Source: PKWO01 sp036384915 (GTDB lineage: Bacteria > Pseudomonadota > Gammaproteobacteria > Burkholderiales > Burkholderiaceae_D). From it: a stretch of 32,988 bases of DNA. Both the position numbers and the translations under genes were made by a program. Shown here one piece after another: positions 23,584 to 32,988 of this stretch. Numbering within the stretch: the first letter of the stretch is position 1; every line of letters starts with the position of its first letter. The DNA is taken from contig DASVLJ010000036.1 of NCBI GenBank assembly GCA_036384915.1, forward strand, positions 1-32,988. Reading direction: 5' to 3'. Below the pieces are notes generated by a model. That model made no database searches, had not been told where the DNA came from, and worked only from the letters and a program-made list of their open reading frames with translations.

Positions 23584-26500
23584 TTACTCCACCAGCTTAC
23601 CCTTGTTCAACAGCGACTGGATGATCGCCGCGTCGGTCAGTGTCGAACCGCCGCTATGCACCAGGTCCACCGCGCTCAGGTTGATATGCATCGTATCGGC
23701 AGAGGCGGAGAAGCCCGACGAATAGCCGCCCGTCGCGCTGACGTGCAGCGTGGTGGTGGTCACGCCGCCCGAGGTCGAGGTTGTGAAGTGCAGGTAATTG
23801 GTGATGTTCGACGAAGTCGCGCCTTGCAGCAGGTCGGCCAGGTTCAGCACGTCGCCGCCGTTGCTGGCGGTGTTGCTGTTGAAGCCCGAGATAGTTTGCG
23901 AGGTCGGGGTGCCGGCCGTGCCGTTGGCGCCGAGTTCGAAGCGGAAGGTTTCGCCGCCGGCGATCTCGGAGAGCGAATTGCTGCCGGAATAGATCTCCGA
24001 GGTGGTCGCGGTCAGGGACGAGACATTGTGCGTATCCGTTACCGTGGCGCTGACCGTGACCACCGCCGTCGACGAACTGGCTGCCAGCGGCAGGCTGATC
24101 ACACCGCCGCTGTAGCTGTGCGTGGTTCCCGAACCGTCGACCAGGTTGCCGCCGCTCATGTGCATGGTCAGGTTGGTGCCGTCGCTGCCGACCACGTGCA
24201 CCGTGCCGCCGGCGGTGAGGATGGCCTGGTCGGCGCTGTCGAGCGTGACGGTGGTGTTCGGCTCGACCGTGTAATAGCCGCCCGTGGTGGTGGTGCTCAC
24301 CGTACCGGCTCCCGAGCTGTTGCTTGAGGTCGTGGTGATGGACGTGGTCGAGGAACTCGTCACTTCGGTGTTGACGTAGATGCCGGCGGCGTTCAAGGCG
24401 GCAACACTCGGCACGAGGTCGAAGTTGGCGGTCGAGAGCGCTACCGCCGCCGCACCGTTGTCGCTGACGTTGACTGCATAGTTGCCCGGACCGCTCTGGT
24501 TGTCGTGATAGGCGGCGATGGTGTACCAGCCCGAGGTGGTGGCGGTGAACGAACCGGATACCGTAGCGCCGCCGCTCATGCCCCAGGTTGTGTCGAACAG
24601 CAGCTTGCCGCCGACCACGAGGCCGAACGAATCGTCGGCGGTGCCGCTGAAGGTGTAGGTATGGCCGGCTTGCAGGTACATCAAGCCCGAAGTTTCGCTG
24701 GCGGTGCCGGCGGCGACGCTGGCGTTGGCCACGCTGGTGGCGGTCGTGGTCGAGGTCGGCGTCTGCGTCGTTGAACTGAGCGTATTGATCAGCGTGGCCG
24801 GGTTGGTGCCGTCGCCGTTGTTGCCGGCGACGGTGTAGAGCTTGCCGTTGATCGTGCTGTTGTTGACCCAGGTCGACAGGCTCAGGCCGGTCGAGGTAAC
24901 GCCGGGGAAGGCGATGGCGACAACCGGCGAATCGATCACGTCCTGCACCGCGGTGGCGGTATTGGACGCCGCCGAAACATTGCCGCCCACGTCGGTGACG
25001 GTGGCGGCAACCGAGATGCTGTTGCCGTTGCCGGGCGCGGCGAACTGGGCCAGCGTGATCACGCCGCCGCTGTAGCCGTAGATCGCACCGGAGCCGTCGA
25101 CCAGGTTGCCGCCGCTCATGTGCAGGTTGAGGTTGGTCGTGGTGCCGGCATCGACCACGGTCACCTGCACCGAACCGCCGTTGCTCAAGTAGGTCTGATC
25201 GGCCGCGTTCAAGGTCACCGTCGCGCTCACGTTGGTGTTGCCGTTCAGTTCGGCGGCACTGATGTAGCCGTCGGAATTGGCATCGGTCGTGATCGCCGTG
25301 GCCGGTGCCGCCGGCGTGTTGAGGTCTTCGATGGCGGAGGCGCTGCCCTGGGTCGAGACGTTGCCGGCCACGTCGGTTTCGGTGGCCGTGACGCTGATGG
25401 TGTTGCCGTTGCCCGGGGCGGCCTCGGTCAGCGTGATGACGCCGCCGCTGTAGCTGTAGATGGCACCCGAGGCGTCGACCAGGTTGCCGCCGCTCATGTG
25501 CAGGTTCAGATTCGTGGTGGTGCCGTTGTCCACCACGGTCACCTGCACCGTGCCGCCGTTGCTCAAGTCGGTCTGTCCCGCAGCGGAGAGCGTGACGGTG
25601 GCATGGACCGAAGCGGCGCCGTTCAGCTCGATACCGCTGATGTAGCCGTTGGAGTCGGCATCGGTGGCGATCGCTACCGTCGGCGCGGCCGGGGCGGTGA
25701 GGTCTTCCTTGGCCGCGGCGCTGCCCGAGGTCGAGACGTTGCCTGCCACGTCGGTCACGGTGGAGCTGATGCCGATGCTGTTGCCGTCGCCCGGTGCGGC
25801 TTCGGTCAGCGTGATCACCCCGCCGCTATAGCTGTAGATGGCGCCCGAACCGTCGACCAGGTTGCCGCCGCTCATGTGCAGGTTGAGGTTGCTCGTGGCG
25901 CCGTTATCGACCACGGTTACCTGCACCGAACCGCCCGAAGACAGCGCGGACTGATCGGTGGCGTCGAGCGTCACCGTAGCCTTGACGGCCGACAAGCCGT
26001 TCAATTCGGTCGAATTGATGTAGCCGTCGTGGTTGGTATCGGTCGTGATCGCCACGGTCGGCGCATCGGGCGGCGTGATGCGTTCGATCACGGAAGCCGT
26101 ATTGCTGTTGGCCGTGTTGCCGTATTGATCGGTTTGCGTCGCCGTTACCGTGGCCGTGTGCGTGTCGCCCGGATTGTTGAACTTCACCGTCACCGTGCCG
26201 CCGCTGTAGGTGCCGGAGACGCCGTTGGCTGCGCCCGTCACGGTGCCGTTGGATGCGACATTCAAAGTCGTCGTCACGCCATTGTCGACGACGGTTACCG
26301 TGGCGCTGCCGTTGGCCGCGAGATTGGCTGCATTCAGGGCCACGGTAGCGGCCGCGACCCCGCTCGTGGCTTCGGCCGCCACTTCGCTCTTGCTCAGGTA
26401 GCCGTCCTGGTTGGTGTCGCTCGTGATGGTCACAACCGGGGCCGGCGGCGCCGCGATGTGCTCGGTCGCCGTCGCGGTATTGCCGTTGGCCGTATTGCCG

Positions 26501-29500
26501 TATTGGTCGGTTTGCGTTGCGGTGACCGTGACGCTATGCGCATCTCCGGGGTTGGCGAAGTTCACCGTCACGGTGCCGCCGCTGTAGCTGCCCGTCACGC
26601 CATTGGCCGCACCTGTCACCGTGCCGTTCGACGCCACGGTCAAGGTCGTGCTCACGCCGTTGTCAACCACGGTGATGGCAGCGCTGCCGGAAGCGGCGAG
26701 GTTGGCGGCATTGAGCGCCACCGTTGCCGCCGCCACGCCGGCCGTGGTTTCCGCGGCGATTTCGCCGCTGTTCAACACGTTGTCGTGGTTGGCGTCGGTC
26801 GTGATGGTGACGACCGGTGCCGGCGGCGCCGTGATGTGTTCCGTGGCGGTGGCAGTGTTGCCGGCCGCCGTATTGCCGTATTGGTCGGTCTGCGTCGCCG
26901 TCACGGTGACGGCATGCGTATCGCCCGGGTTGGCGAAGTTGAGCGTTACCGTGCCGGTGCCGCTGTTGTACGTGCCGGATACGCCGTTGGCCGCACCGCT
27001 CACCGTGCCATTGGAAGCGACATTGAGCGTGGTCGTCACGCCATTGTCGACCACCGTCACCGTGGCGCTGCCGGAAGCGGCGAGGTTGGCCGCATTCAAG
27101 GCCACCGTTGCGACAGCCGTACCGGCTGTGGCTTCGGCTGCGATTTCGCTGCTGTTCAACACGCCGTCGTGGTTCGCGTCGGTCGTGATCGCTACGACCG
27201 GGGCTGGCGGCGCACTGATGTGTTCGGTCGCCGTTGCCGTGTTGCCGCCGGTCGTGTTGCCGTACTGATCGGTCTGCGTTGCCGTGACGGTGGCGGTGTG
27301 CGCATCGCCCGGGTTGCTGAAGTTGAGCGTCACCACGCCGGTGCCGCTATTGTAGGTGCCCGATACGCCGTTGGCCGCACCCGTGACTGTGCCGTTCGAA
27401 GCCACGTTCAAGCTCGTCGTCACGCCGTTATCGACCACCGTCACCGTTGCACTGCCGCTGGCGGCCAGGTTGGCGGCATTGAGCGTCACCGTCGCCACTG
27501 CCACGCCGGCGGTCGTTTCACCGGCGACTTCGCTGCTGTTCAAGACATTGTCGTGGTTGGTGTCGCTCGTGATCGTCACGACCGGTGCCGGCGGCGCCGC
27601 GATGTGTTCGGTCACGCTTGCCGTATTGCCGTTGGCCGTATTGCCGTACTGGTCGGTCTGGGTTGCGGTAACGGTGGCAGTCTTGGCGTCGCCGGGGTTG
27701 GCGAAGTTGACCGTCACCGCGCCGGTGCCGCTATTGTAGGTGCCGGATACGCCATTGGCCGCACCCGTCACGGTACCGTTGGAAGCCACACTCAAAGTGG
27801 TGGAGACGCCGTTATCGACCACGGTCACCGTCGCGCTGCCCGAGGCGGCGAGGTTGGCGGCGTTCAGCGCAACGGTCGCCACGGCCGTACCGGCTGTGGT
27901 TTCCGCGGCGATTTCGCTGCTATTGAGCACGTTGTCGTGGTTCGCATCGGTCGTGATCGCCACGACCGGGGCCGGCGGCGCCGTGATGTGTTCGGTCACG
28001 CTTGCCGTGTTGCCGTTGGCCGTATTGCCGTACTGATCGGTCTGCGTTGCCGTAATCGTCGCGGTCTTTGCATCGCCGGGGTTGGCGAAGTTGACCGTCA
28101 CCGTGCCGGTGCCGCTGTTGTATGTGCCGGATACGCCGTTGGCTGCGCCTGTCACGGTGCCGTTCGAGGCTACCGTCAGCGTGGTGGAGACACCATTGTC
28201 GACCACGGTCACCTTCGCGCTGCCCGATGCGGCAAGATTCGCGGCATTCAAAGCAACCGTTGCTACCGCCACGCCGGCGGTCGCTTCGGCGGCGATCTCG
28301 CTGCCGTTGAGCACGTTGTCGTGGTTGGCGTCGCTCGCGATCGCCACCACGGGGGCCGGCGGCGCCGAGACGTGCTCGGTCACGGTTGCGGTGTTGCCGT
28401 TGGCAGTGTTGCCGTACTGGTCGGTCTGGGTTGCCGTGACAGTGGCGGTCTTGGCATCGCCTGGATTGGCGAAGTTCACCGTGACCGTGCCGCCGCTATA
28501 AGTACCTGAGACACCGTTGGCCGTGCCGGTGACCGTACCGTTGGAGGCGACGTTGAGCGTCGTGCTGACGCCGTTGTCGACCACCGTCACCGTCGCGCTG
28601 CCCGAAGCCGCAAGGTTGGCGGCGTTCAAGGCCACCGTCGCGACTGCCGTGCCGGCCGTCGATTCGGCAGCGATTTCGCTACTGTTCAACACATTATCGT
28701 GGTTCGCGTCGGTCGTGATCGCCACGACCGGAGCCGGCGGCGCCGCGATGTGTTCGGTCACGGTCGCCGTATTGCTGTTGGCCGTGTTGCCGTATTGATC
28801 GCTTTGCGTGGCCGTGATTGTCGCAGTCTTGGCGTCGCCCGGATTGGCGAAGTTGACCGTTACCGTGCCGCCACTGTAGGTGCCCGACACGCCGTTGGCC
28901 GCGCCGGTGACTGTGCCATTGGATGCCACGTTCAGGGTCGTCGTCACACCGTTGTCGACCACGGTCACCGTCGCGCTGCCGGAAGCGGCCAAGCTGGCGG
29001 CATTCAAGGCCACCGTTGCGACAGCCGTGCCGGCCGTGCTTTCCGCGGTGATTTCACTGCTATTGAGCACGTTGTCATGATTAGCGTCGGTAGTGATCGT
29101 CACGACCGGCGCCGGCGGCGCCAGATGCTCGGTCACCGTTGCGGTATTGCTATTGACGGTATTGCCGTATTGGTCGCTCTGCGTGGCCGTGATCGTCGCG
29201 CTATGGGTATCGCCGGGATTGGCGAAGTTGACCGTCACCGTGCCCCCGCTATAAGTGCCGGACACGCCGTTGGCCGCACCCGTCACCGTGCCATTGGAGG
29301 CCACGTTCAAGGTCGTCGTCACGCCATTGTCGACCACGGTCACCGTGGCGCTACCGGAAGCAGCGAGGCTTGCCGCATTCAAGGCAACCGTCGCCACGGC
29401 CACGCCGGCCGTGCTTTCCGCGGCGATTTCGCCGCTGTTCAAGACCTTGTCGTGGTTCGCATCGGTCGTGATCGTGACGACCGGGGCCGGCGGTGCCAGA

Positions 29501-32500
29501 TGCTCCGTCACGGTCGCCGTGTTGCCGTTGGTGGTGTTGCCGTATTGGTCGGTCTGCGTCGCCGTGACAGTGGCGGTCTTGGCATCGCCCGGATTGGCAA
29601 AATTCACCGTGACCGTGCCGCCGCTATAAGTACCGGAAACGCCGTTGGCCGCCCCGGTGACCGTACCGTTGGAGGCGACGTTGAGCGTCGTGCTGACGCC
29701 GTTGTCGACCACCGTCACCGTCGCGCTGCCCGAAGCCGCAAGGTTGGCGGCGTTCAAGGCCACCGTCGCCACCGCGACGCCGGCCGTGGTTTCCGCGGCG
29801 ATTTCGCTACTGTTCAACACATTATCGTGGTTCGCGTCGGTCGAGATCGCCACGACCGGAGCCGGCGGCGCGCTGATATGTTCCGTCACGGTCGCCGCAT
29901 TGCTGTTGGCCGAGTTGCCGTATTGATCGCTTTGCGTGGCCGTGATCGTCGCGGTCTTGGCGTCGCCAGGATTAGCGAAGTTGACCGTGACCGTACCGCC
30001 GCTGTATGTGCCGGATACGCCATTGGCTGCGCCTGTTACCGTGCCGTTCGAGGCCACGTTCAAGGTTGTGGCTACGCCGTTGTCGACTACGGTCACCGTG
30101 GCGCTGCCGGAAGCGGCCAGGCTGGCGGCATTCAAGGCCACCGTCGCCACAGCCGTGCCGGCCGTGGTTTCCGCAGCGACTTCGCCGCTGTTCAACACGT
30201 TGTCATGGTTGGTGTCGCTCGTGATCGTGACAACCGGAGCCGGCGGCGCGCTGATATGTTCCGTCACGGTCGCCGTATTGCTGTTGGCCGAGTTGCCGTA
30301 TTGATCGCTTTGCGTGGCCGTGATCGTCGCGGTCTTGGCGTCGCCAGGGTTGGCGAAGTTGACCGTGACCGTGCCGCCGCTGTATGTGCCCGACACGCCG
30401 TTGGCCGCGCCCGTCACCGTGCCGTTCGAGGCCACGTTCAAGGTCGTGGCCACGCCATTGTCGACCACCGTCACCGTGGCGCTGCCGCTGGCAGCCAGGT
30501 TGGCGGCGTTCAAGGCCACCGTTGCAACGGCCACGCCGGCCGTCGCTTCCGCCGCCACTTCGCTGCCCGAAAGTACATTGTCGTGGTTGGCGTCGCTCGT
30601 GATCGTCACAACCGGCGCAGGCGGCGCCGCGATGTGTTCGGTCACGCCGGCCGTATTGCCGTTGGCCGTATTGCCGTACTGGTCGGTCTGTGTCGCCGTA
30701 ACGGTGGCAGTCTTGGCGTCGCCGGGATTGGCGAAATTCACCGTGACCATGCCGCCGCTGTAGGTGCCGGAGACGCCATTGGCGGCGCCGGTGACCGTAC
30801 CGTTGGAGGCAACATTGAGCGTGGTACTCACGCCGTTGTCGACCACGGTAACGGTCGCGCTGCCGGAAGCCGCAAGATTGGCCGCGTTCAATGCCACCGT
30901 CGCCACAGCCACGCCGGTCGTCGTTTCCGCAGCGATTTCGCCGCCCGAGAGAACGTTGTCGTGGTTGGTATCGCTGGTGATCGTCACAACCGGCACCGGC
31001 GGCGCCGTGATGTGCTCGGTCACGCTGGCCGTATTGCCGGTGGCAGTGTTGCCGAACTGATCGGTTTGCGTCGCCGTTACCGTGGCTGTATGCGCATCGC
31101 CGGGGTTGGCGAAGTTCACTATGACCGTGCCGCCGCTGTAAGTGCCGGATACGCCATCGGCTGCGCCTGTCACCGTGCCGTTCGAGGCCACGTTCAAGGT
31201 CGTCGTCACGCCGTTGTCGACTACGGTCACCGTGGCGCTGCCGGAAGCGGCCAGGCCGGCGGCATTCAAGGCCACCGTTGCCACAGCCGTGCCGGCCGTG
31301 GCTTCCGCAGCGATTTCGCCGCTGTTCAACACGTTGTCATGGTTCGTGTCGGTCGTGATCGTGACAACCGGAGCCGGCGGTGCGCTGATGTGCTCGGTCA
31401 CGCTGGCCGTGTTGCCGTTGGCCGTATTGCCGTATTGATCCGTTTGCGTCGCAGTAACCGTTGCGGTCTTGGCGTCGCCTGGGTTGGCAAAATTCACTGT
31501 CACCGTGCCGCCGCTGTAGCTGCCGGAGACACCGTTGGCCGCGCCCGTCACGGTGCCGTTCGAGGCCACGTTCAAGGTCGTCGTCACGCCATTGTCGACC
31601 ACAGTGACCGTGGCGCTGCCGGAAGCGGCCAGACTGGCGGCGTTCAGGGCCACCGTCGCCACCGCGACGCCTGCCGTGCTTTCCGCCGCAATTTCGCCGC
31701 TGTTCAACACGTTGTCATGGTTCGCGTCGGTCGTGATCGCGACAACCGGAGCGGGCGGCGCGCTGATATGCTCGGTCACGCTGGCGCTGTTCGATGCCGA
31801 AGCATTGCCGTATTGGTCGGTCTGCGTGGCGCTCACGGTGGCCGTGTGCGCATCGCCGGGATTGGCAAAGTTCACCGTCAGCGTGCCGTTGCTGTATGTG
31901 CCGGACACGCCGTTGGCGGCACCGCTGACCGTACCATTGGACGCCACGTTCAAGACAGTGCTCACGCCGTTATCGACCACGGTTACCGCGGCGCTGCCGT
32001 TGGCGGCAAGATTCGCGGCATTCAGAGCGACCGCGGCAACCGCCACGCCCGCCGTCGTTTCCGCATTCACTTCACTGCCGCTCAAGACGCCGTCTTGATT
32101 GGTATCGCTCGTGATCGTGACAGTCGGCGCAGCCGGTGCGCTGATGTGTTCCGTCACGCTGGCGCTGTTCGACGCCGAAGTATTGCCGAACTGATCGGTC
32201 TGCGTGGCGCTCACGGTGGCCGTGTGCGCGTCGCCGGGGTTGGTGAAGTTGACCGTCACCGTGCCGTTGCTGTAGCTGCCGGATACGCCGTTGGCGCCGC
32301 CGCTGACCGTACCGTTCGATGCCACATTCAGGGCGGTCGTCACGCCATTGTCGACCACGGTCACGGTCGCGCTGCCATTGGCGGCCAGACTGGCCGCATT
32401 CAGCGCAACCGTCGCCACCGCAACACCTGCCGTCGTTTCCGTGGCAACTTCCGTGCCGCTCAACACGCCGTCATGATTGATATCGCTGGTAATCGTCACG

Positions 32501-32988
32501 ATCGGCGCGGACGATGCACTGACGTGCTCGGTCACGCTCGCGCTATTGGATGCCGAGGTGTTGCCATACTGGTCGGCCTGCGTAGCACTCACGGTGGCCG
32601 TGTGCGCGTCACCAGGGTTGGCGAAATTCACGGTCACCGTGCCGTTGCTGTAACTGCCGGATACGCCGTTGGCGCCGCCGCTGACCGTGCCGTTGGATGC
32701 CACATTCAAGGTGGTCGTCACGCCGTTGTCGACGACAGTGACCGTGGCACTGCCATTGGCAGCTAGATTCGCCGCATTCAGCGCAACTGTCGCCACGGCC
32801 ACGCCAGTTGTCGTTTCCGCATTCACTTCGCTGCCGGAAAGCACGCTATCCTGATTCGTATCGCTGGTGATCGTCACGGTCGGCGCAGCAGGTGCACTGA
32901 TGTGCTCGGTCACGCTGGCGCTGTTCGACGCCGAGGTATTGCCGTATTGATCGGTCTGGGTAGCGCTGACGGTGGCCGTGTGCGCATC
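23584..32988 (-). CDS. Giant type I-secreted repetitive adhesin (5' end outside window)
   Basis: The visible part is 3,134 residues; the frame is open through base 32988 and the first visible residues are mid-repeat, so the true start lies upstream. From the N-side it contains a partial unit, 18 complete Ig-like units of 125-128 aa, and three divergent units (24931-26073) with NLNLHMSGGNLVDGSG. Then come a PA14-like stretch (about 2740-2850 of the visible part: YTFSGTADDSFGLVVGGKLL), a further beta domain, and a VCA0849-type C-terminal secretion domain (last about 130 aa: ETFRFELGANG ... SLLNKGKLVE). No cysteine and no GGxGxDxux RTX nonapeptides were noticed. It should be exported by a type I system through the nearby TolC-family channel and mediate surface or biofilm attachment like LapA. 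Whether it has an N-terminal retention module with a LapG site cannot be seen. Confidence 0.93.
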   Translation of the reverse strand, partial: DAHTATVSATQTDQYGNTSASNSASVTEHISAPAAPTVTITSDTNQDSVLSGSEVNAETTTGVAVATVALNAANLAANGSATVTVVDNGVTTTLNVASNGTVSGGANGVSGSYSNGTVTVNFANPGDAHTATVSATQADQYGNTSASNSASVTEHVSASSAPIVTITSDINHDGVLSGTEVATETTAGVAVATVALNAASLAANGSATVTVVDNGVTTALNVASNGTVSGGANGVSGSYSNGTVTVNFTNPGDAHTATVSATQTDQFGNTSASNSASVTEHISAPAAPTVTITSDTNQDGVLSGSEVNAETTAGVAVAAVALNAANLAANGSAAVTVVDNGVSTVLNVASNGTVSGAANGVSGTYSNGTLTVNFANPGDAHTATVSATQTDQYGNASASNSASVTEHISAPPAPVVAITTDANHDNVLNSGEIAAESTAGVAVATVALNAASLAASGSATVTVVDNGVTTTLNVASNGTVTGAANGVSGSYSGGTVTVNFANPGDAKTATVTATQTDQYGNTANGNTASVTEHISAPPAPVVTITTDTNHDNVLNSGEIAAEATAGTAVATVALNAAGLAASGSATVTVVDNGVTTTLNVASNGTVTGAADGVSGTYSGGTVIVNFANPGDAHTATVTATQTDQFGNTATGNTASVTEHITAPPVPVVTITSDTNHDNVLSGGEIAAETTTGVAVATVALNAANLAASGSATVTVVDNGVSTTLNVASNGTVTGAANGVSGTYSGGMVTVNFANPGDAKTATVTATQTDQYGNTANGNTAGVTEHIAAPPAPVVTITSDANHDNVLSGSEVAAEATAGVAVATVALNAANLAASGSATVTVVDNGVATTLNVASNGTVTGAANGVSGTYSGGTVTVNFANPGDAKTATITATQSDQYGNSANSNTATVTEHISAPPAPVVTITSDTNHDNVLNSGEVAAETTAGTAVATVALNAASLAASGSATVTVVDNGVATTLNVASNGTVTGAANGVSGTYSGGTVTVNFANPGDAKTATITATQSDQYGNSANSNAATVTEHISAPPAPVVAISTDANHDNVLNSSEIAAETTAGVAVATVALNAANLAASGSATVTVVDNGVSTTLNVASNGTVTGAANGVSGTYSGGTVTVNFANPGDAKTATVTATQTDQYGNTTNGNTATVTEHLAPPAPVVTITTDANHDKVLNSGEIAAESTAGVAVATVALNAASLAASGSATVTVVDNGVTTTLNVASNGTVTGAANGVSGTYSGGTVTVNFANPGDTHSATITATQSDQYGNTVNSNTATVTEHLAPPAPVVTITTDANHDNVLNSSEITAESTAGTAVATVALNAASLAASGSATVTVVDNGVTTTLNVASNGTVTGAANGVSGTYSGGTVTVNFANPGDAKTATITATQSDQYGNTANSNTATVTEHIAAPPAPVVAITTDANHDNVLNSSEIAAESTAGTAVATVALNAANLAASGSATVTVVDNGVSTTLNVASNGTVTGTANGVSGTYSGGTVTVNFANPGDAKTATVTATQTDQYGNTANGNTATVTEHVSAPPAPVVAIASDANHDNVLNGSEIAAEATAGVAVATVALNAANLAASGSAKVTVVDNGVSTTLTVASNGTVTGAANGVSGTYNSGTGTVTVNFANPGDAKTATITATQTDQYGNTANGNTASVTEHITAPPAPVVAITTDANHDNVLNSSEIAAETTAGTAVATVALNAANLAASGSATVTVVDNGVSTTLSVASNGTVTGAANGVSGTYNSGTGAVTVNFANPGDAKTATVTATQTDQYGNTANGNTASVTEHIAAPPAPVVTITSDTNHDNVLNSSEVAGETTAGVAVATVTLNAANLAASGSATVTVVDNGVTTSLNVASNGTVTGAANGVSGTYNSGTGVVTLNFSNPGDAHTATVTATQTDQYGNTTGGNTATATEHISAPPAPVVAITTDANHDGVLNSSEIAAEATAGTAVATVALNAANLAASGSATVTVVDNGVTTTLNVASNGTVSGAANGVSGTYNSGTGTVTLNFANPGDTHAVTVTATQTDQYGNTAAGNTATATEHITAPPAPVVTITTDANHDNVLNSGEIAAETTAGVAAATVALNAANLAASGSAAITVVDNGVSTTLTVASNGTVTGAANGVTGSYSGGTVTVNFANPGDAHSVTVTATQTDQYGNTANGNTATATEHIAAPPAPVVTITSDTNQDGYLSKSEVAAEATSGVAAATVALNAANLAANGSATVTVVDNGVTTTLNVASNGTVTGAANGVSGTYSGGTVTVKFNNPGDTHTATVTATQTDQYGNTANSNTASVIERITPPDAPTVAITTDTNHDGYINSTELNGLSAVKATVTLDATDQSALSSGGSVQVTVVDNGATSNLNLHMSGGNLVDGSGAIYSYSGGVITLTEAAPGDGNSIGISSTVTDVAGNVSTSGSAAAKEDLTAPAAPTVAIATDADSNGYISGIELNGAASVHATVTLSAAGQTDLSNGGTVQVTVVDNGTTTNLNLHMSGGNLVDASGAIYSYSGGVITLTEAAPGNGNTISVTATETDVAGNVSTQGSASAIEDLNTPAAPATAITTDANSDGYISAAELNGNTNVSATVTLNAADQTYLSNGGSVQVTVVDAGTTTNLNLHMSGGNLVDGSGAIYGYSGGVITLAQFAAPGNGNSISVAATVTDVGGNVSAASNTATAVQDVIDSPVVAIAFPGVTSTGLSLSTWVNNSTINGKLYTVAGNNGDGTNPATLINTLSSTTQTPTSTTTATSVANASVAAGTASETSGLMYLQAGHTYTFSGTADDSFGLVVGGKLLFDTTWGMSGGATVSGSFTATTSGWYTIAAYHDNQSGPGNYAVNVSDNGAAAVALSTANFDLVPSVAALNAAGIYVNTEVTSSSTTSITTTSSNSSGAGTVSTTTTGGYYTVEPNTTVTLDSADQAILTAGGTVHVVGSDGTNLTMHMSGGNLVDGSGTTHSYSGGVISLPLAASSSTAVVTVSATVTDTHNVSSLTATTSEIYSGSNSLSEIAGGETFRFELGANGTAGTPTSQTISGFNSNTASNGGDVLNLADLLQGATSSNITNYLHFTTSTSGGVTTTTLHVSATGGYSSGFSASADTMHINLSAVDLVHSGGSTLTDAAIIQSLLNKGKLVE
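24931..26073 (-). repeat. Three divergent adhesin units (126, 126 and 129 aa)
   Basis: These units follow the main array and share its layout, including an EF-hand-spaced loop (DTNHDGYINSTE, DADSNGYISGIE, DANSDGYISAAE). They differ in the core, which has HMSGGNLVDGSGAIYSYSGG instead of the NVASNGTV/NFANPGD pattern. They look like an older, diverged duplication at the membrane-distal end. Confidence 0.8.
26074..32988 (-). repeat. Tandem array of 18 full adhesin units plus one partial
   Basis: From 32895 down to 26074 there are 18 consecutive in-frame units: twelve of 378 bp, four of 384 bp (26830-28365) and two of 375 bp, which sum exactly to 6,822 bp. A 93-bp partial unit (32896-32988) continues out of the window. 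Each unit reads roughly APPAPVVTITTD, an acidic loop, VALNAANLAASGSATVTVVD, NGVSGTYSGGTVTVNF, then NPGD and a TQTDQYGNT strand. The arrangement fits a chain of Ig-like beta sandwiches forming a long stalk. Confidence 0.93.

Noticed and set aside
25120..32766. Very long plus-strand open frames (about 1,130 and 1,355 codons) opposite the adhesin array
   Set aside because: They are His/Arg/Gly-rich mirror readings of the 378-bp units, stay open only because one stop-free unit repeats in frame, and resemble no protein family.
26074..32988. CRISPR-like or satellite DNA
   Set aside because: The period is 375-384 bp, always a multiple of three, and encodes one continuous protein; there are no short repeats with unique spacers.

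Overview
The window looks like chromosomal DNA of a GC-rich beta-proteobacterium, most likely Burkholderiales and perhaps an Oxalobacteraceae relative. This rests on codon and base composition, the gene families present, and a Lap-type adhesin locus beside a transglutaminase/ATP-grasp/alpha-E cluster. No rRNA, tRNA or CRISPR array was seen, so the taxonomic call is inference.

Left edge (1-2426): a less GC-rich stretch carries a TPR sensor histidine kinase on the minus strand. It is cut inside its ATPase domain by what appears to be the end of an IS66-family element. The element begins at base 139 with a GTAAGCG terminus, and its first small gene runs off the window.

2427-5319 (all minus strand): a lone branched-chain amino acid permease gene (livM) without its usual livH/G/F partners. 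It is followed by a compact three-gene unit transcribed as YciI-like protein, then HDOD protein, then a 73-aa secreted protein whose start lies inside the end of the HDOD gene.

5475-12634 (plus strand): a large transglutaminase plus DUF2126 protein, a circularly permuted ATP-grasp/alpha-E fusion, and a second transglutaminase-like protein coupled to it by an ATGA overlap. These families co-occur widely and are predicted to make and cut peptide (amide) bonds, but their substrate is unknown. A REP-like palindrome lies between the first two genes. A PAS-GGDEF-EAL protein (12892-15813) follows and could turn over c-di-GMP.

15965-32988: a Lap-type surface adhesion locus. It holds a TolC-family outer-membrane exporter with an extra C-terminal domain (minus), a LapG-like periplasmic cysteine protease and a LapD-like degenerate GGDEF/EAL receptor (plus). 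It also holds an NHL-repeat/DUF4214 lipoprotein (minus) and the C-terminal 3,134 residues of a giant type I-secreted adhesin (minus, 5' end outside the window). The adhesin fragment has 18 complete tandem units of about 126 aa, then three divergent units, a PA14-like segment and a VCA0849-type secretion signal. Each of the 21 units carries a loop with EF-hand spacing. By analogy with Pseudomonas, c-di-GMP bound to LapD would hold LapG away from the adhesin and keep the adhesin anchored in the exporter pore. The inner-membrane ABC and adaptor components are not in the window.
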